From Candidatus Peribacteraceae bacterium (GTDB taxonomy: Bacteria > Patescibacteriota > Gracilibacteria > Peribacterales > Peribacteraceae), in contig JAQTQU010000006.1 in the NCBI GenBank assembly GCA_028712095.1, positions 1 through 39,529 of the forward strand: a DNA stretch of 39,529 bases. The letters are read 5' to 3'. Positions 9,691-19,972 of this stretch are shown piece by piece (the stretch's first letter is position 1; each line of letters starts with the position of its first letter). The notes below the pieces were generated by a model. The model made no database searches. It saw only the letters and a program-made list of their open reading frames with translations, and was not told the origin of the DNA. The translations under genes and the position numbers were made by a program.

Positions 9691-10455
9691 TTATGCCCTC
9701 GCAAGCGCTGAAATTTTTTGTTTCACCGATTCATCGTACGGCTCCAGCCGGTTGATGCGGCGGTAGACCTCTTCAGCCTTGTCGGCGTGACCCAGCTGCA
9801 GGTAGCACTCCGCCAGCAGGTGCAGGAGCGCCGTATCGCGGCTGAGCCGGACCGACGCTTTTTCGAGGAGCGGCGCGGCCTCTTCGAAGCGCTTGGCGGC
9901 GATGCAGGCGCGTCCCAGAGCCGCCGTGCGTTCGGGAGATTTGGGATCGCGGTTGAGCGCATCCTGATACGAGTGACAGGCTTCTACGTACTTGCCCTGC
10001 CTGTAGTAGGCAAGCCCCAGATTGGCGAAGTACGAAACATCATCCCGGTGCTGCAGAAGCTCGCGATACATGGCCTCAGCCTTGTGATCCCGGTCAGTGA
10101 GGAGATAGAGCTTGGCCAGTTGCGCCTGCACGTCGAACGCCTTGGGATTGATGGTGAGTGCCTGGATGAAGAGATGTTCCGCTTCGTCAAATTTGCTCTG
10201 TGCCACAGCCTTCTCCGCGTCGCGTGTGAGGGAACGCACCTGCTGCATTTCGATAGCCGATACGCGCGGACTCTTGCGAGGTTTTTCGATCTTCGTCTCT
10301 TCCAGAATCACCGCCCCGCGTTCACCGGCAGATTCTGTGCGCTGGCAGATCCCGCGTACGAAACGGCGAACGGCATGGTGGCGGACGAGCACGCGACCGC
10401 CCAGAATCAGGCAGATGCCGAAGAGGGAGCCGAAGAGAACGTACACATACACCAT
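9691..10455 (-). CDS. Membrane-anchored TPR-repeat protein
   Basis: The 254-residue protein begins with one membrane helix (about 2-22) followed by a basic stretch, then a run of about five tetratricopeptide repeats (roughly 70-250). Repeat landmarks include AEHLFIQALTINPKAFDVQ, ANLGLAYYRQGKYVEACHSY and LLAECYLQLGHADKAEEVY. TPRs act as protein-interaction scaffolds, here facing the cytoplasm or the outside depending on topology; the Arg-rich segment after the helix suggests a cytoplasmic domain. It follows the delta-prime gene on the same strand with a 76-base gap containing its own -10 and a leader hairpin. Partner unknown. Confidence 0.85.
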   Translation of the reverse strand: MVYVYVLFGSLFGICLILGGRVLVRHHAVRRFVRGICQRTESAGERGAVILEETKIEKPRKSPRVSAIEMQQVRSLTRDAEKAVAQSKFDEAEHLFIQALTINPKAFDVQAQLAKLYLLTDRDHKAEAMYRELLQHRDDVSYFANLGLAYYRQGKYVEACHSYQDALNRDPKSPERTAALGRACIAAKRFEEAAPLLEKASVRLSRDTALLHLLAECYLQLGHADKAEEVYRRINRLEPYDESVKQKISALARA

Positions 10456-10462
10456 GGAAAAT

Positions 10463-10477
10463 GCCGCAGGATGCGGC
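10463..10477 (-). promoter_or_regulatory. Leader hairpin before the TPR gene
   Basis: A GCCGCA stem, a 3-base loop and TGCGGC lie seven bases before ATG 10455, between the predicted -10 and the start codon. It could limit ribosome access; no other evidence supports a function. Confidence 0.35.
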
Positions 10478-10482
10478 GAAGA

Positions 10483-10491
10483 AGGCTAGCA
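10483..10491 (-). promoter_or_regulatory. Extended -10 (TGC-TAGCCT) for the TPR gene
   Basis: On the minus strand TGCTAGCCT ends 27 bases before the start codon and matches the recurring TGC-TAnnnT pattern. Confidence 0.4.
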
Positions 10492-10531
10492 TCTGCGGGG
10501 ACTGCGGGCAAGAAAAGGGGCAGAAAACTCC

Positions 10532-11494
10532 TTACGAAACCCGCATACCGAATCGCTGTACCATCAGGCCCCGATGGGCATTGGTATGCAGGCACGCCGC
10601 CAGCTCGCACAGGGCATGAACGGCAACGGGAGGAGGAGACGGCTGCTCGCGGAGTGCCAGAGTGAGGTGCAGAAGCAATTGTTCCGCCTCTGCTCCGCGT
10701 TCCCGCATCGGCTCGAGAATCTGCAGCCGTTCCTTGAGGGAATGCGTGCGCCAGAACGACACCGCCTTTGAATGGACGAGACGATGGGCGCGCAGGATTT
10801 CGGGATCATCTCTGAGCTGCCGAACGATACCGGGGGCCCCCTGCGCAAGATGCAGGATAAACTGCTGGTCTTCCTCCTCCACCCCTTTGAGAAGCGGCGC
10901 GAGCGCACGATGCGCAAGCGGATGGAAACGGATCACACGCATGCGTGAAACGACGGTAGAGAGGAGCGAAGAGAGTGCCTGCGTCGTAAAGATGAAGACC
11001 AGTGAGGAAGGAGGCTCTTCCAGAATTTTGAGGAGCGCATTCGCCGCTTCCGCCTGCAGCCGTTCCGCCGACCGGATGATGCAGCACCGATAGCGACCCG
11101 AAGCGGTTTCCTGCAGGCGCTCCTGCAGGGAGCGGATGTCATCGATACCGATCGTGTCGGTCTTGACCTTCTTCTTCTCGCGCTCCTGCTGGGGAGCATT
11201 GGACGTCCGTGCGATCACCGCCCAATCCTCGCACTGCCCGGCGATCCAGAGCTGGTCGAGGATAAAGAGATCGGGGTGTGTCATGCGCTCGCAGTCATGC
11301 CCGATGCGCTCGAGAGCGTCTTCGGGTTGTCCGAAGGAAAGGAGCTCCTGCGCGAACCATCGCGCCATCGTCATCTTGCCGAGGTGGCGCGGCCCCGCGA
11401 AAAGGAAGGCATGGCTGACATTATCCATTGCAATGTCGCGCTCAAGTTCTTCGAAAATTGTCTCGTGACCGACGAAAGCCGAGGGGCGGGGCAT
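10532..11494 (-). CDS. holB: DNA polymerase III delta-prime subunit (HolB-like)
   Basis: Clamp-loader AAA+ subunit of 320 residues. Landmarks are SHAFLFAGPRHLGKMTMARW (P-loop region, degenerate but with GK), CERMTHPDLFIL, the IGIDDIRSLQERL stretch that matches the delta-prime/gamma family, and AANALLKILEEPPSSLVFIFTT, the classic sensor-1/SRC region. The four-cysteine zinc module found in many DnaX/HolB proteins is reduced to one nearby cysteine. The start ATG 11494 follows a TGC-TACCAT element by eight bases. dnaE and ssb are in the same window but in separate transcription units. Confidence 0.9.
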   Translation of the reverse strand: MPRPSAFVGHETIFEELERDIAMDNVSHAFLFAGPRHLGKMTMARWFAQELLSFGQPEDALERIGHDCERMTHPDLFILDQLWIAGQCEDWAVIARTSNAPQQEREKKKVKTDTIGIDDIRSLQERLQETASGRYRCCIIRSAERLQAEAANALLKILEEPPSSLVFIFTTQALSSLLSTVVSRMRVIRFHPLAHRALAPLLKGVEEEDQQFILHLAQGAPGIVRQLRDDPEILRAHRLVHSKAVSFWRTHSLKERLQILEPMRERGAEAEQLLLHLTLALREQPSPPPVAVHALCELAACLHTNAHRGLMVQRFGMRVS

Positions 11495-11502
11495 GGGGGA
11501 TC

Positions 11503-11511
11503 ATGGTAGCA
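11503..11511 (-). promoter_or_regulatory. Extended -10 (TGC-TACCAT) for holB
   Basis: On the minus strand TGCTACCAT ends eight bases before ATG 11494, spacing that predicts a leaderless or nearly leaderless transcript. No Shine-Dalgarno is present. Confidence 0.5.
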
Positions 11512-11528
11512 CCATCCTCACCTGGCTT

Positions 11529-12041
11529 TTACTCTTTGTCTGCCCCCTCTTCGCATGCCCCGGGGAAATGCAGAAGGGCTTGCTGTGCAGAAGCCCTGGC
11601 TGATTCGCGGCATTCCCGTACAAACTGCTCAAGTGACGGCTGCCCGTTCTTTGCGCGCAGCGCATCGAGAACTGTAAATCCCAAGGGAGTCAGTGATGCA
11701 GCCGGATCCCCATTGTAGTAATACGTGGACCGCCGCAGAGTAGTCCCAGGCACACCTCCAAGATATTCACGCCGCCGGGTCTCTTTGACACGCACCAATC
11801 CAAGTTTGGCCAGAATATCCGCAGCCCTCCGGAGTGCGTCATCCTTCAGTTCCAGAGGACGCGGACCATTCATGACATAAGCGGTTGTGACAAACGTTTT
11901 TCCGATGGCATGATGCTCTTCCAGCAACATAAGGAGATTTTGTGCCTCCGGTGCTTGTTCGACCTGAGCGATGAGGGAGGCAGGATCCGGTTGTGTTTCC
12001 GCACCGTTTTCCGCACCGGTCGATGCTGGAATATGTTCCAT
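11529..12041 (-). CDS. Hypothetical protein, possible winged-helix domain
   Basis: The protein has 170 residues. The central part has helix-helix-strand character (DDALRRAADILAKLGLVRVKE) followed by a basic hairpin (RRREYLGGVPGTTLRRSTYYY) and SLTPLGFTVLDAL, a phrasing common in winged-helix transcription regulators where a final helix follows the wing. The N-terminal 30 residues and the acidic C-terminus look disordered. No specific family is recognised. A consensus TATAAT lies 29 bases upstream. A second unknown gene sits 54 bases upstream on the same strand; the pair may be co-expressed. Confidence 0.65.
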   Translation of the reverse strand: MEHIPASTGAENGAETQPDPASLIAQVEQAPEAQNLLMLLEEHHAIGKTFVTTAYVMNGPRPLELKDDALRRAADILAKLGLVRVKETRRREYLGGVPGTTLRRSTYYYNGDPAASLTPLGFTVLDALRAKNGQPSLEQFVRECRESARASAQQALLHFPGACEEGADKE

Positions 12042-12070
12042 AAGCGTTAGCGGAAGGAAGCAGGAAGAGC

Positions 12071-12076
12071 ATTATA
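12071..12076 (-). promoter_or_regulatory. -10 hexamer TATAAT upstream of the winged-helix-like gene
   Basis: A perfect TATAAT on the minus strand, 29 bases before ATG 12041, in the short gap between two unknown genes. No clear -35. Confidence 0.45.
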
Positions 12077-12095
12077 CTGCTGGCGCAAGACCGGA

Positions 12096-12680
12096 TCAAG
12101 CTCCGGTGGACGAAGCATCTGTGCCGAGTCGGCGTCGCAATTGTTCGCGGGCCCGCGCCAACAGCTCCTGTTGTTCAGGGGAGGGTGGGACAGGTGGCTT
12201 ACAAATTTCGCCAAAGGCATCAAACGACAGCATGAACCGAACCATATCCTCCTCTGTCGGCTCTGCCAGCCTGACTTCACTGACTTCGCCTGCAAACATC
12301 ACCTTGGAGGACCCGTCCGTCCGGACCAGCATTCCATCTCCGTCACTCTCATGTACAGAAACAATTGTGTGCACATGCCCGGCCGAGCATCCCCGACGCC
12401 GCCATTCCTGCATCCCCGCCCTGAGTATTGCATCTGGAAGTGGCGATGGAAAAGGAACGAGTTCACGCAAGGGGATCGACTCTGTAGCAGCCATATCCAA
12501 AATCTGGGATCTAGTATGACGTGCGCAGAAAGCGACAGGATTTGGTCGGGCGTCTGCCAAATCCTCATGAAGCACATGGACAATGTGGGCACACAGACCT
12601 TCGTGGGTCATACCCAAAATGGAATCCTCGCCGCCGAAGAGTGGCGGCAAACGATCTGGCGAGACAGGAAATCTTTCCAT
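12096..12680 (-). CDS. Hypothetical 194-residue protein
   Basis: No family is recognised. Visible features are a histidine-rich segment near 26-38 (THEGLCAHIVHVLHE), a central beta-rich part (VHTIVSVHESDGDGMLVRTD, then KVMFAGEVSEVRLAEP) and a C-terminal helical arm rich in Glu and Arg (EQQELLARAREQLRRRLG). It is probably cytoplasmic; no signal peptide or membrane segment is present. A -10-like TAGGAT lies nine bases before the start, the spacing seen at other likely leaderless genes here. It is upstream of the winged-helix-like gene on the same strand. Confidence 0.65.
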   Translation of the reverse strand: MERFPVSPDRLPPLFGGEDSILGMTHEGLCAHIVHVLHEDLADARPNPVAFCARHTRSQILDMAATESIPLRELVPFPSPLPDAILRAGMQEWRRRGCSAGHVHTIVSVHESDGDGMLVRTDGSSKVMFAGEVSEVRLAEPTEEDMVRFMLSFDAFGEICKPPVPPSPEQQELLARAREQLRRRLGTDASSTGA

Positions 12681-12689
12681 AGGAAAAAT

Positions 12690-12695
12690 ATCCTA
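12690..12695 (-). promoter_or_regulatory. -10-like TAGGAT upstream of the 194-residue gene
   Basis: Minus-strand TAGGAT nine bases before ATG 12680, without a TGn extension and without a clear -35. Confidence 0.3.
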
Positions 12696-12719
12696 TCCTG
12701 ATTCCAAGTCAGACAACAC

Positions 12720-12770
12720 TCACATTCCCTTCCCGTGGCACTTCTTGTACTTCTTCCCGCTCCCGCCCAT
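12720..12770 (-). pseudogene. Stray SEC-C zinc-motif tail downstream of secA
   Basis: On the minus strand, 46 bases after the secA stop, an ATG-initiated frame encodes MGGSGKKYKKCHGKGM and stops at TGA. GSGKKYKKCHG is the canonical second half of the SecA SEC-C zinc motif, yet the functional secA gene already ends with its own complete version. A TTCGAC...GCTCAGGG repeat lies immediately upstream, where the CPC half of the motif would be expected. It may be a remnant of a duplicated secA 3' end broken by the repeat, or a 16-residue peptide gene. Confidence 0.6.
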
Positions 12771-12796
12771 TCGACTTGCTCCGCTTCGCTCAGGGC
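12765..12796. repeat. Dispersed TTCGACTT...GCTCAGGG element, copy 1
   Basis: The element reads TTCGACTT, ten bases, GCTCAGGG, flanked by GCCC and GGGC. A related copy is at 20701-20724. The family resembles the CCTTCGAC...GCTCAGGG type repeats found in many bacterial genomes. Confidence 0.7.
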
Positions 12797-12816
12797 TCCG
12801 CTTTGTTTATGACAAA

Positions 12817-15591
<2,775 letters not shown>

Positions 15592-15603
15592 GTCCGAGAC
15601 GCG

Positions 15604-15612
15604 AGGATAGCA
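15604..15612 (-). promoter_or_regulatory. Extended -10 (TGC-TATCCT) for secA
   Basis: Minus-strand TGCTATCCT ends 12 bases before ATG 15591 with no Shine-Dalgarno after it. It sits in the 58-base gap below tsaB. Confidence 0.5.
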
Positions 15613-15649
15613 GCCCGAAAGCGATCTTACGAGGAAAGGCGGGTCTTTC

Positions 15650-16318
15650 TTACCATCCCCTTCCGTACCACGGCTCCAGCAATGCCGATCCGTATTTCTG
15701 CCGCGCAAGGAAAGAAGGGAGTATTCCAACAAGAGACCGAAGCAGTGCCGGCTGCAACTGTGTGTCCTGGAAGAGTGCAACATGTTCGGGAATCAATTCT
15801 CCAGTCCACAATGCTCCTTGTGGCAGACGCTCCAGGAATGCATCGATCGTGACATGCGAAGGTTCCGGCCAGAGTGAAGCAAAAGAACCGAATCCCCGCA
15901 CGAAAAGTTCATGCTTCTTGGTGGAGTGGAGCCAGAGAAAATCCTCCTGTGTTTTACCCCTCTCCCGGCGCTCCGCACCACCCTCCCCCGGCGGGAGAGG
16001 GCTGGGGAGAGGGGTCCTCGCTGCATACAAATCACTCAGGTGAATCCCCGCTCCCGAAATCTTCAACTGGTGGATGAGCGTATTGGCGAATGCCACGGCA
16101 ACGCGCAGGCTCATGAACCCTCCGGGACCGGTGACGCACGCACAGTGAGTGAGATCACCGACCTTCCATCCTGCCGCCTGGAGAGTTTTTTCGAAAAGCG
16201 GAATCAGCTCATGATCGCCGACGCGGTGATCGCTGTCTTCTGAAGCAATGACCCGCTCCTCCGTAACACAAGCGAGGAGACCTGAATGGCTGGCCAGATC
16301 GACGAACAAACAACGCAT
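15650..16318 (-). CDS. tsaB: t6A modification protein TsaB with in-frame repeat insertion
   Basis: TsaB (YeaZ) is the non-catalytic partner of TsaD in making the t6A base of ANN-decoding tRNAs. The 222-residue protein begins MRCLFVDLASHSGLLACV and has the diagnostic VTGPGGFMSLRVAVAFANTL, equivalent to the TGPGSFTGLR loop. Between DLYAAR and the DFLWLHSTKKHELFV strand lies a proline/glycine-rich stretch (TPLPSPLPPGEGGAERRERG) that is the translation of a CCCTCTCCC-type palindrome at 15957-16014. The insertion keeps frame and lies in a loop. The longer frame to 16396 comes from the upstream heptamer array and is rejected. tsaC, another t6A gene, is at the other end of the window. Confidence 0.9.
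   Translation of the reverse strand: MRCLFVDLASHSGLLACVTEERVIASEDSDHRVGDHELIPLFEKTLQAAGWKVGDLTHCACVTGPGGFMSLRVAVAFANTLIHQLKISGAGIHLSDLYAARTPLPSPLPPGEGGAERRERGKTQEDFLWLHSTKKHELFVRGFGSFASLWPEPSHVTIDAFLERLPQGALWTGELIPEHVALFQDTQLQPALLRSLVGILPSFLARQKYGSALLEPWYGRGW
15957..16014. repeat. CCCTCTCCC-type palindromic repeat inside tsaB
   Basis: The element starts CCCCTCTCCCGGCG and ends GGGAGAGGGCTGGGGAGAGGGG, giving a strong hairpin. It is the same family as the intergenic copies at 17406, 17481, 23011 and 34126. Here it is translated in-frame within tsaB. Confidence 0.8.
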
Positions 16319-16324
16319 GGAGAA

Positions 16325-16401
<77 letters not shown>

Positions 16402-16407
16402 CTCGTT

Positions 16408-17304
16408 ATGCCCTCCCTCTCCGTCGTCATCCCCACATACCGGCGACCGAACATCCTGAAGCTGTGCCTGAAGTGTCTCGAGACGCAAACCATCGCCGAT
16501 GAATTGGAAGTGATCGTGGTGAGCGACGGTCCGGACCCCGCCACAGCCGCGCTTTTCAAAAACCCTACACCCTACGCCCTACGCCCTATCACCTACCTCG
16601 AGATTCCCAAATCCCAGCAGGGCGCGGCCCGGAACGCAGGAGTGAAACGCGCAACGGCTCCCTTTGTTCTGTTCATCGGTGACGACACTCTGCTGGAACA
16701 GAATGTGTGTGAAAAACATCTCGCCGCTCATCGGGCATCCCAATCTCTAATCCCCAATCCCCAATCCCCAATAGTCGTCCTCGGCTTCGTTACCTGGGAC
16801 CCCGTTGTGGAGATCACTCCCGTTATGCGTTGGCTCGAGAAAAGCGGCTGGCAGTTCGGGTATCCGAAAATACGCAAGTACGCGCACGGATTCCTTCCTG
16901 CAAAGATTCAGGAACATTTCACGTACACAAGCAATATCAGCGTACCCACGGAAGTCGCGCGGCGGTTTCACTTTCGGGAAGATCTCTCGCTCTACGGATG
17001 GGAGGACATCGAGTGGGGTATGCGGATGAAGCAGGCAGGTGTGCGCCTGTTCTACGAGCCGGATGCGAAGGCACTGCACCATCACCACATGACACTGGAA
17101 CAGTCACTCGCACGCATGGAAACGCTGGGGCAGTCTCTCGTCCTGCTCGCGCAGAATGTTCCGGATTTCCGAAAGCAGATTTCTGCAATCAGACGACTCG
17201 CCCTTCGCGTACGATCACTTCTGCCGACGATGGCTGGAAGGCATCAAAAAGCTTTCTTGCGGGGAATTTCGCAAACACTCTGTATAAAAAATACAAAAAA
17301 ATAA
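16408..17304 (+). CDS. Family 2 glycosyltransferase with repeat-derived loops
   Basis: The 298-residue protein has a GT-A fold start (LSVVIPTYRRPNILKLCLKCL), a nucleotide-sugar region VIVVSDGPD, SQQGAARNAGVKRA, and an IGDD acidic motif (about 90-93) in place of DxD. A later WEDIEWGMRMKQAG matches the ED catalytic-base region of GT2 enzymes. Donor and acceptor are unknown; a surface glycan role is likely. Two loops are translated heptamer arrays: NPTPYALRPITY (16562-16596) and SLIPNPQSPIV (16740-16774). Both lie between predicted strands, so the fold is probably tolerated. The gene stands alone, divergent from tsaB. Confidence 0.88.
   Translation: MPSLSVVIPTYRRPNILKLCLKCLETQTIADELEVIVVSDGPDPATAALFKNPTPYALRPITYLEIPKSQQGAARNAGVKRATAPFVLFIGDDTLLEQNVCEKHLAAHRASQSLIPNPQSPIVVLGFVTWDPVVEITPVMRWLEKSGWQFGYPKIRKYAHGFLPAKIQEHFTYTSNISVPTEVARRFHFREDLSLYGWEDIEWGMRMKQAGVRLFYEPDAKALHHHHMTLEQSLARMETLGQSLVLLAQNVPDFRKQISAIRRLALRVRSLLPTMAGRHQKAFLRGISQTLCIKNTKK
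16562..16596 (+). repeat. ACCCTAC/GCCCTAC heptamer array inside the glycosyltransferase
   Basis: Five 7-nt units: ACCCTAC, ACCCTAC, GCCCTAC, GCCCTAT, CACCTAC. The same unit is used at 25192 (intergenic) and 38425 (inside tsaC). Confidence 0.85.
16740..16774 (+). repeat. CCAATCC heptamer array inside the glycosyltransferase
   Basis: Five 7-nt units: CCAATCT, CTAATCC, CCAATCC, CCAATCC, CCAATAG. The translation contains IPNPQSP, the phrase produced by cyanobacterial STRR heptamers of the same sequence type. Confidence 0.85.
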
Positions 17305-17668
17305 ATCAGAGATGGGTTATCAGCCGCAAGTTTCATGCATCTTCATTATTAGAATGGGGGTGGCGCGACACGGGGGGTGAAGGGGAAGGCCCTGAAATAC
17401 TTCAACCTCTCCCCCTCGCCCCCTCTCCCGAGGAGAGGGGGAATGTTTGTTTTTTGTAGTTGTTTGGCTACTGCAAGGGAGCTCTCCCCTTCCTCCTCGG
17501 GAGGAAGGGGCTGGGGGATGGAGGTTTGTACAAAAAAAGGTACAAGGCTGAAAGCAACTTACCGGCCGTAGCAGAAGCTATGCGTAAGGGAACTGGCGTC
17601 CACCCTTTGCCACCGGAAAAGGGTGGAAAAGAGTAACGGTCGTCATCCCATGCTATGCTTCCGGCCTC
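17305..17668. repeat. Repeat-filled 364-base intergenic region upstream of ftsW
   Basis: No gene is seen. The region holds a 38-nt dispersed element (17357-17394, core GTGAAGGGGAAGGCCCTG, second copy at 22392-22429) and two CCCTCTCCC-type palindromes (17406-17441 and 17481-17516). It also has a perfect 9-bp hairpin CCACCCTTT/AAAGGGTGG with a 9-base loop (17600-17626) about 40 bases before ftsW. Confidence 0.75.
17651..17659 (+). promoter_or_regulatory. Extended -10 (TGC-TATGCT) for ftsW-murG
   Basis: TGCTATGCT ends nine bases before ATG 17669. It lies downstream of the 17600-17626 hairpin, so the hairpin would not be in this transcript. Confidence 0.5.
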
Positions 17669-18853
17669 ATGTTCCGCCGGACGGACTTTCTTCTGCTCGG
17701 CATTACTGTGGTGCTCACGCTCTTCGGGCTCGCCATGATCTCGAGCGTGAGCGTGTTCGAGAGTTACCAGATCACCCAGCGACTCGTCACGCAGGGGCTC
17801 CGTGATGCACCGGGCAATTCCTTCTACCTCTGGCGCAGTTTCCGGCACGTGCTCTTCGGATTCGGGGCGATGGGCATCGTCATGCTCGTTCCCTACCGCG
17901 TCTGGCAGAGACTGGCATTCCCCCTCTTCGGGGCAACACTGCTCCTGCTCTTCGCCGTCTTCCTCCCCGGGCTGCGCGCGGAGTACGGAACGGCACAGAG
18001 CTGGCTGAGGCTGGGATTCTTCTCCATGCAACCGTCGGAACTGCTCAAGCTCACTCTCATCTTCTATCTCTCGCTGTGGCTGCAGAAACGCGAACAGCTC
18101 ATCAGTACATGGAAAGAAGGGTTTGTCCCGTTCGCAACGCTCCTGAGCTTGAGCACGGTGCTCGTGGCACTGCAGCCCGATCTGGGATCGTTTCTCGTAC
18201 TTTCGTCGATTGCCGTCATCATGTTCTTCGTGGCGGGCGGCAATATCGGGCACGTGATTCTGGGCGGTACGATGGCGGGGATTCTCGGCTTACCTCTCAT
18301 TCTTCAGAAGGATTACATCCGTAACCGCTTTCGCGCCTTCCTCTCGCCGGAAGATCCTTCGATCTCCGAGACGATCGGCTTTCAGATCAAGCAGGCGCTC
18401 ATCGCCATCGGCAGCGGAGGGGCATTCGGGGTCGGCTACGGAAAGTCCGTGCAGAAATTCGGATACCTTCCCGAGGTGCAGGCCGACACGATCTTCGCGG
18501 CTATGGCGGAGGAACTGGGATTTTTCCGGCTGCTCATCATCCTCGCGATGTTCGGCATTTTCATCTGGCGCGGCTACAAGATCGCGCGCGAGGCGCCGGA
18601 TCGCTTCGGCTTTCTCGTCGCCACCGGCATCACGACCTGGATCGCCTTTCAGACCGTGCTCAACATCGCCGTGAATCTTGCGCTCTTCCCGCTCACGGGT
18701 ATCACGCTGCCGTTCATCAGTTACGGAGGCTCCTCGCTCATTTCCCTGCTCATCGCCGTTGGCATTCTGCTCAATATCTCGATGTATTCGACGCAGGCCG
18801 CCGCCAGTGCACGGAGAACGGAGAAAAGAACAGCGTCTTTCTCGCGCGCATGA
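17669..18853 (+). CDS. ftsW: SEDS-family peptidoglycan polymerase FtsW
   Basis: FtsW/RodA proteins are multi-pass membrane glycosyltransferases that polymerise lipid II. The 394-residue protein has about ten membrane helices and the family runs SWLRLGFFSMQPSELLKL, VALQPDLGSFLVL (with the catalytic-type Asp after QP), YGKSVQKFGYLPEVQADTIFAAMAEELGF and NLALFPLTGITLPFISYGGSSL. The assignment to FtsW rather than RodA rests on the murG gene directly downstream, overlapping by ATGA, which is the arrangement of division/cell-wall clusters. The C-terminus is a short basic tail. A cognate PBP2/3 transpeptidase is not in the window. Confidence 0.9.
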   Translation: MFRRTDFLLLGITVVLTLFGLAMISSVSVFESYQITQRLVTQGLRDAPGNSFYLWRSFRHVLFGFGAMGIVMLVPYRVWQRLAFPLFGATLLLLFAVFLPGLRAEYGTAQSWLRLGFFSMQPSELLKLTLIFYLSLWLQKREQLISTWKEGFVPFATLLSLSTVLVALQPDLGSFLVLSSIAVIMFFVAGGNIGHVILGGTMAGILGLPLILQKDYIRNRFRAFLSPEDPSISETIGFQIKQALIAIGSGGAFGVGYGKSVQKFGYLPEVQADTIFAAMAEELGFFRLLIILAMFGIFIWRGYKIAREAPDRFGFLVATGITTWIAFQTVLNIAVNLALFPLTGITLPFISYGGSSLISLLIAVGILLNISMYSTQAAASARRTEKRTASFSRA

Positions 18854-19938
18854 ACGTGTCGGCCCTGTATGATGAAAAGCCCAAACTCAGCATGTCTGCG
18901 CAGTGCATTCTCTTCGTCGGCGGCGGTTCGATCGGGCATGTCGCCCCGGGCATCGCAGTCGCCCGGGCGCTCCAGCAGCTCCGTCCCGGCGTTCATGCAC
19001 ACTTCATTGTGAGCGCACGAGCCGAAGATGTCCCCTTTGTCGAACAGGCAGGCTTTGCTGCCACAGCGATCAATGCCCCGCGACTGTCATGGCGATTCCC
19101 ATTTGCCTTCATGCACGCTGTGCGGGCGGCACGGCGGATCATTCAGGAACACAGGCCTGCGGTGATTGTGAGCAAAGGGGGATACGTGAGTCTTCCTGTG
19201 TGCTTCGCTGCCAGGCGGATGCGGATCCCCATCATCCTCCACGAATCGGATGCAGTGAGCGGCTGGGCCAATTGGATCGTTGGACGCTGGGCGGTGACGA
19301 TCTGCACGGGCTTTGCAGACAGCATCAACAATTCTAAGGCTGTCTGCACAGGCATCCCCGTCCGGGGAGACATGACAGCAGGATCACGCCAGAAAGGGCT
19401 GGGTATCACCGGCCTGTCGCGGACACGGCCGGTGCTCTTGGTTGTCGGCGGCAGTCAGGGCGCACTGGCGCTCAACCAGGCGGTTGCACATCACCTGCAG
19501 GATCTGCTCGACTGCTGCGAGATCATCCATCTCACGGGCCGGGGGAAAGAAACAGTCGTCGGCGATGTTCCCGGCTACTGGCAGTGCCCGTTCGCCACGG
19601 ACGAATATCCCCACCTCTTCGCGGCTGCCGACCTTGCCGTAAGTCGTGCGGGAGCCACAACACTCATGGAGTTGGCCGCCGTAGGATTGCCCGCGATTCT
19701 CGTCCCGCTGGAGGGAGTGGCACACAACCACCAGCGCAGGAACGCGGAAGTCGCCGTGGCATCAGGCGGATGCATCCTCCTGGAACAAAAACGATTGGCG
19801 CATGCCCTTGTCCCCACGGTCCGTCACTTGATCGAAGCACAGGATTCAAGGCACATCATGAGCAGCGCCATACGCACCCTTCACCACCCGGAGGCGGCTC
19901 GACAGATTGCCGAAGTCATTGCACGGCAACTTGCCTGA
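18850..19938 (+). CDS. murG: UDP-GlcNAc:lipid I transferase MurG
   Basis: MurG adds GlcNAc to lipid I on the inner membrane face to give lipid II, the FtsW substrate. The 362-residue protein has a GT-B fold with the first glycine loop ILFVGGGSIGHVAPGIAVA (canonical form GGTGGH), VIVSKGGYVSLPV, IILHESDAVSGWAN, a second glycine-rich loop LLVVGGSQGALALNQ and the donor-binding SRAGATTLMELAAVGLPAILVPL. The first loop carries S-I in place of the usual T-G, which is unusual for MurG. Its ATG overlaps the ftsW stop by four bases. An internal Met at residue 15 is a possible alternative start, since the glycine loop normally lies within ten residues of the N-terminus. Confidence 0.93.
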   Translation: MNVSALYDEKPKLSMSAQCILFVGGGSIGHVAPGIAVARALQQLRPGVHAHFIVSARAEDVPFVEQAGFAATAINAPRLSWRFPFAFMHAVRAARRIIQEHRPAVIVSKGGYVSLPVCFAARRMRIPIILHESDAVSGWANWIVGRWAVTICTGFADSINNSKAVCTGIPVRGDMTAGSRQKGLGITGLSRTRPVLLVVGGSQGALALNQAVAHHLQDLLDCCEIIHLTGRGKETVVGDVPGYWQCPFATDEYPHLFAAADLAVSRAGATTLMELAAVGLPAILVPLEGVAHNHQRRNAEVAVASGGCILLEQKRLAHALVPTVRHLIEAQDSRHIMSSAIRTLHHPEAARQIAEVIARQLA

Positions 19939-19972
19939 TCCTGAGGGGACGGGTAGCCTGCCGCGGTCACAT

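Noticed and set aside
15592-15783. N-terminal extension of secA by 64 residues
   Set aside because: The added residues match nothing in SecA and overlap tsaB. ATG 15591 gives the standard N-terminus.
17305-17668. A tRNA or small RNA gene in the long gap before ftsW
   Set aside because: The strong hairpins there belong to repeat families found elsewhere; no cloverleaf or conserved RNA is seen.
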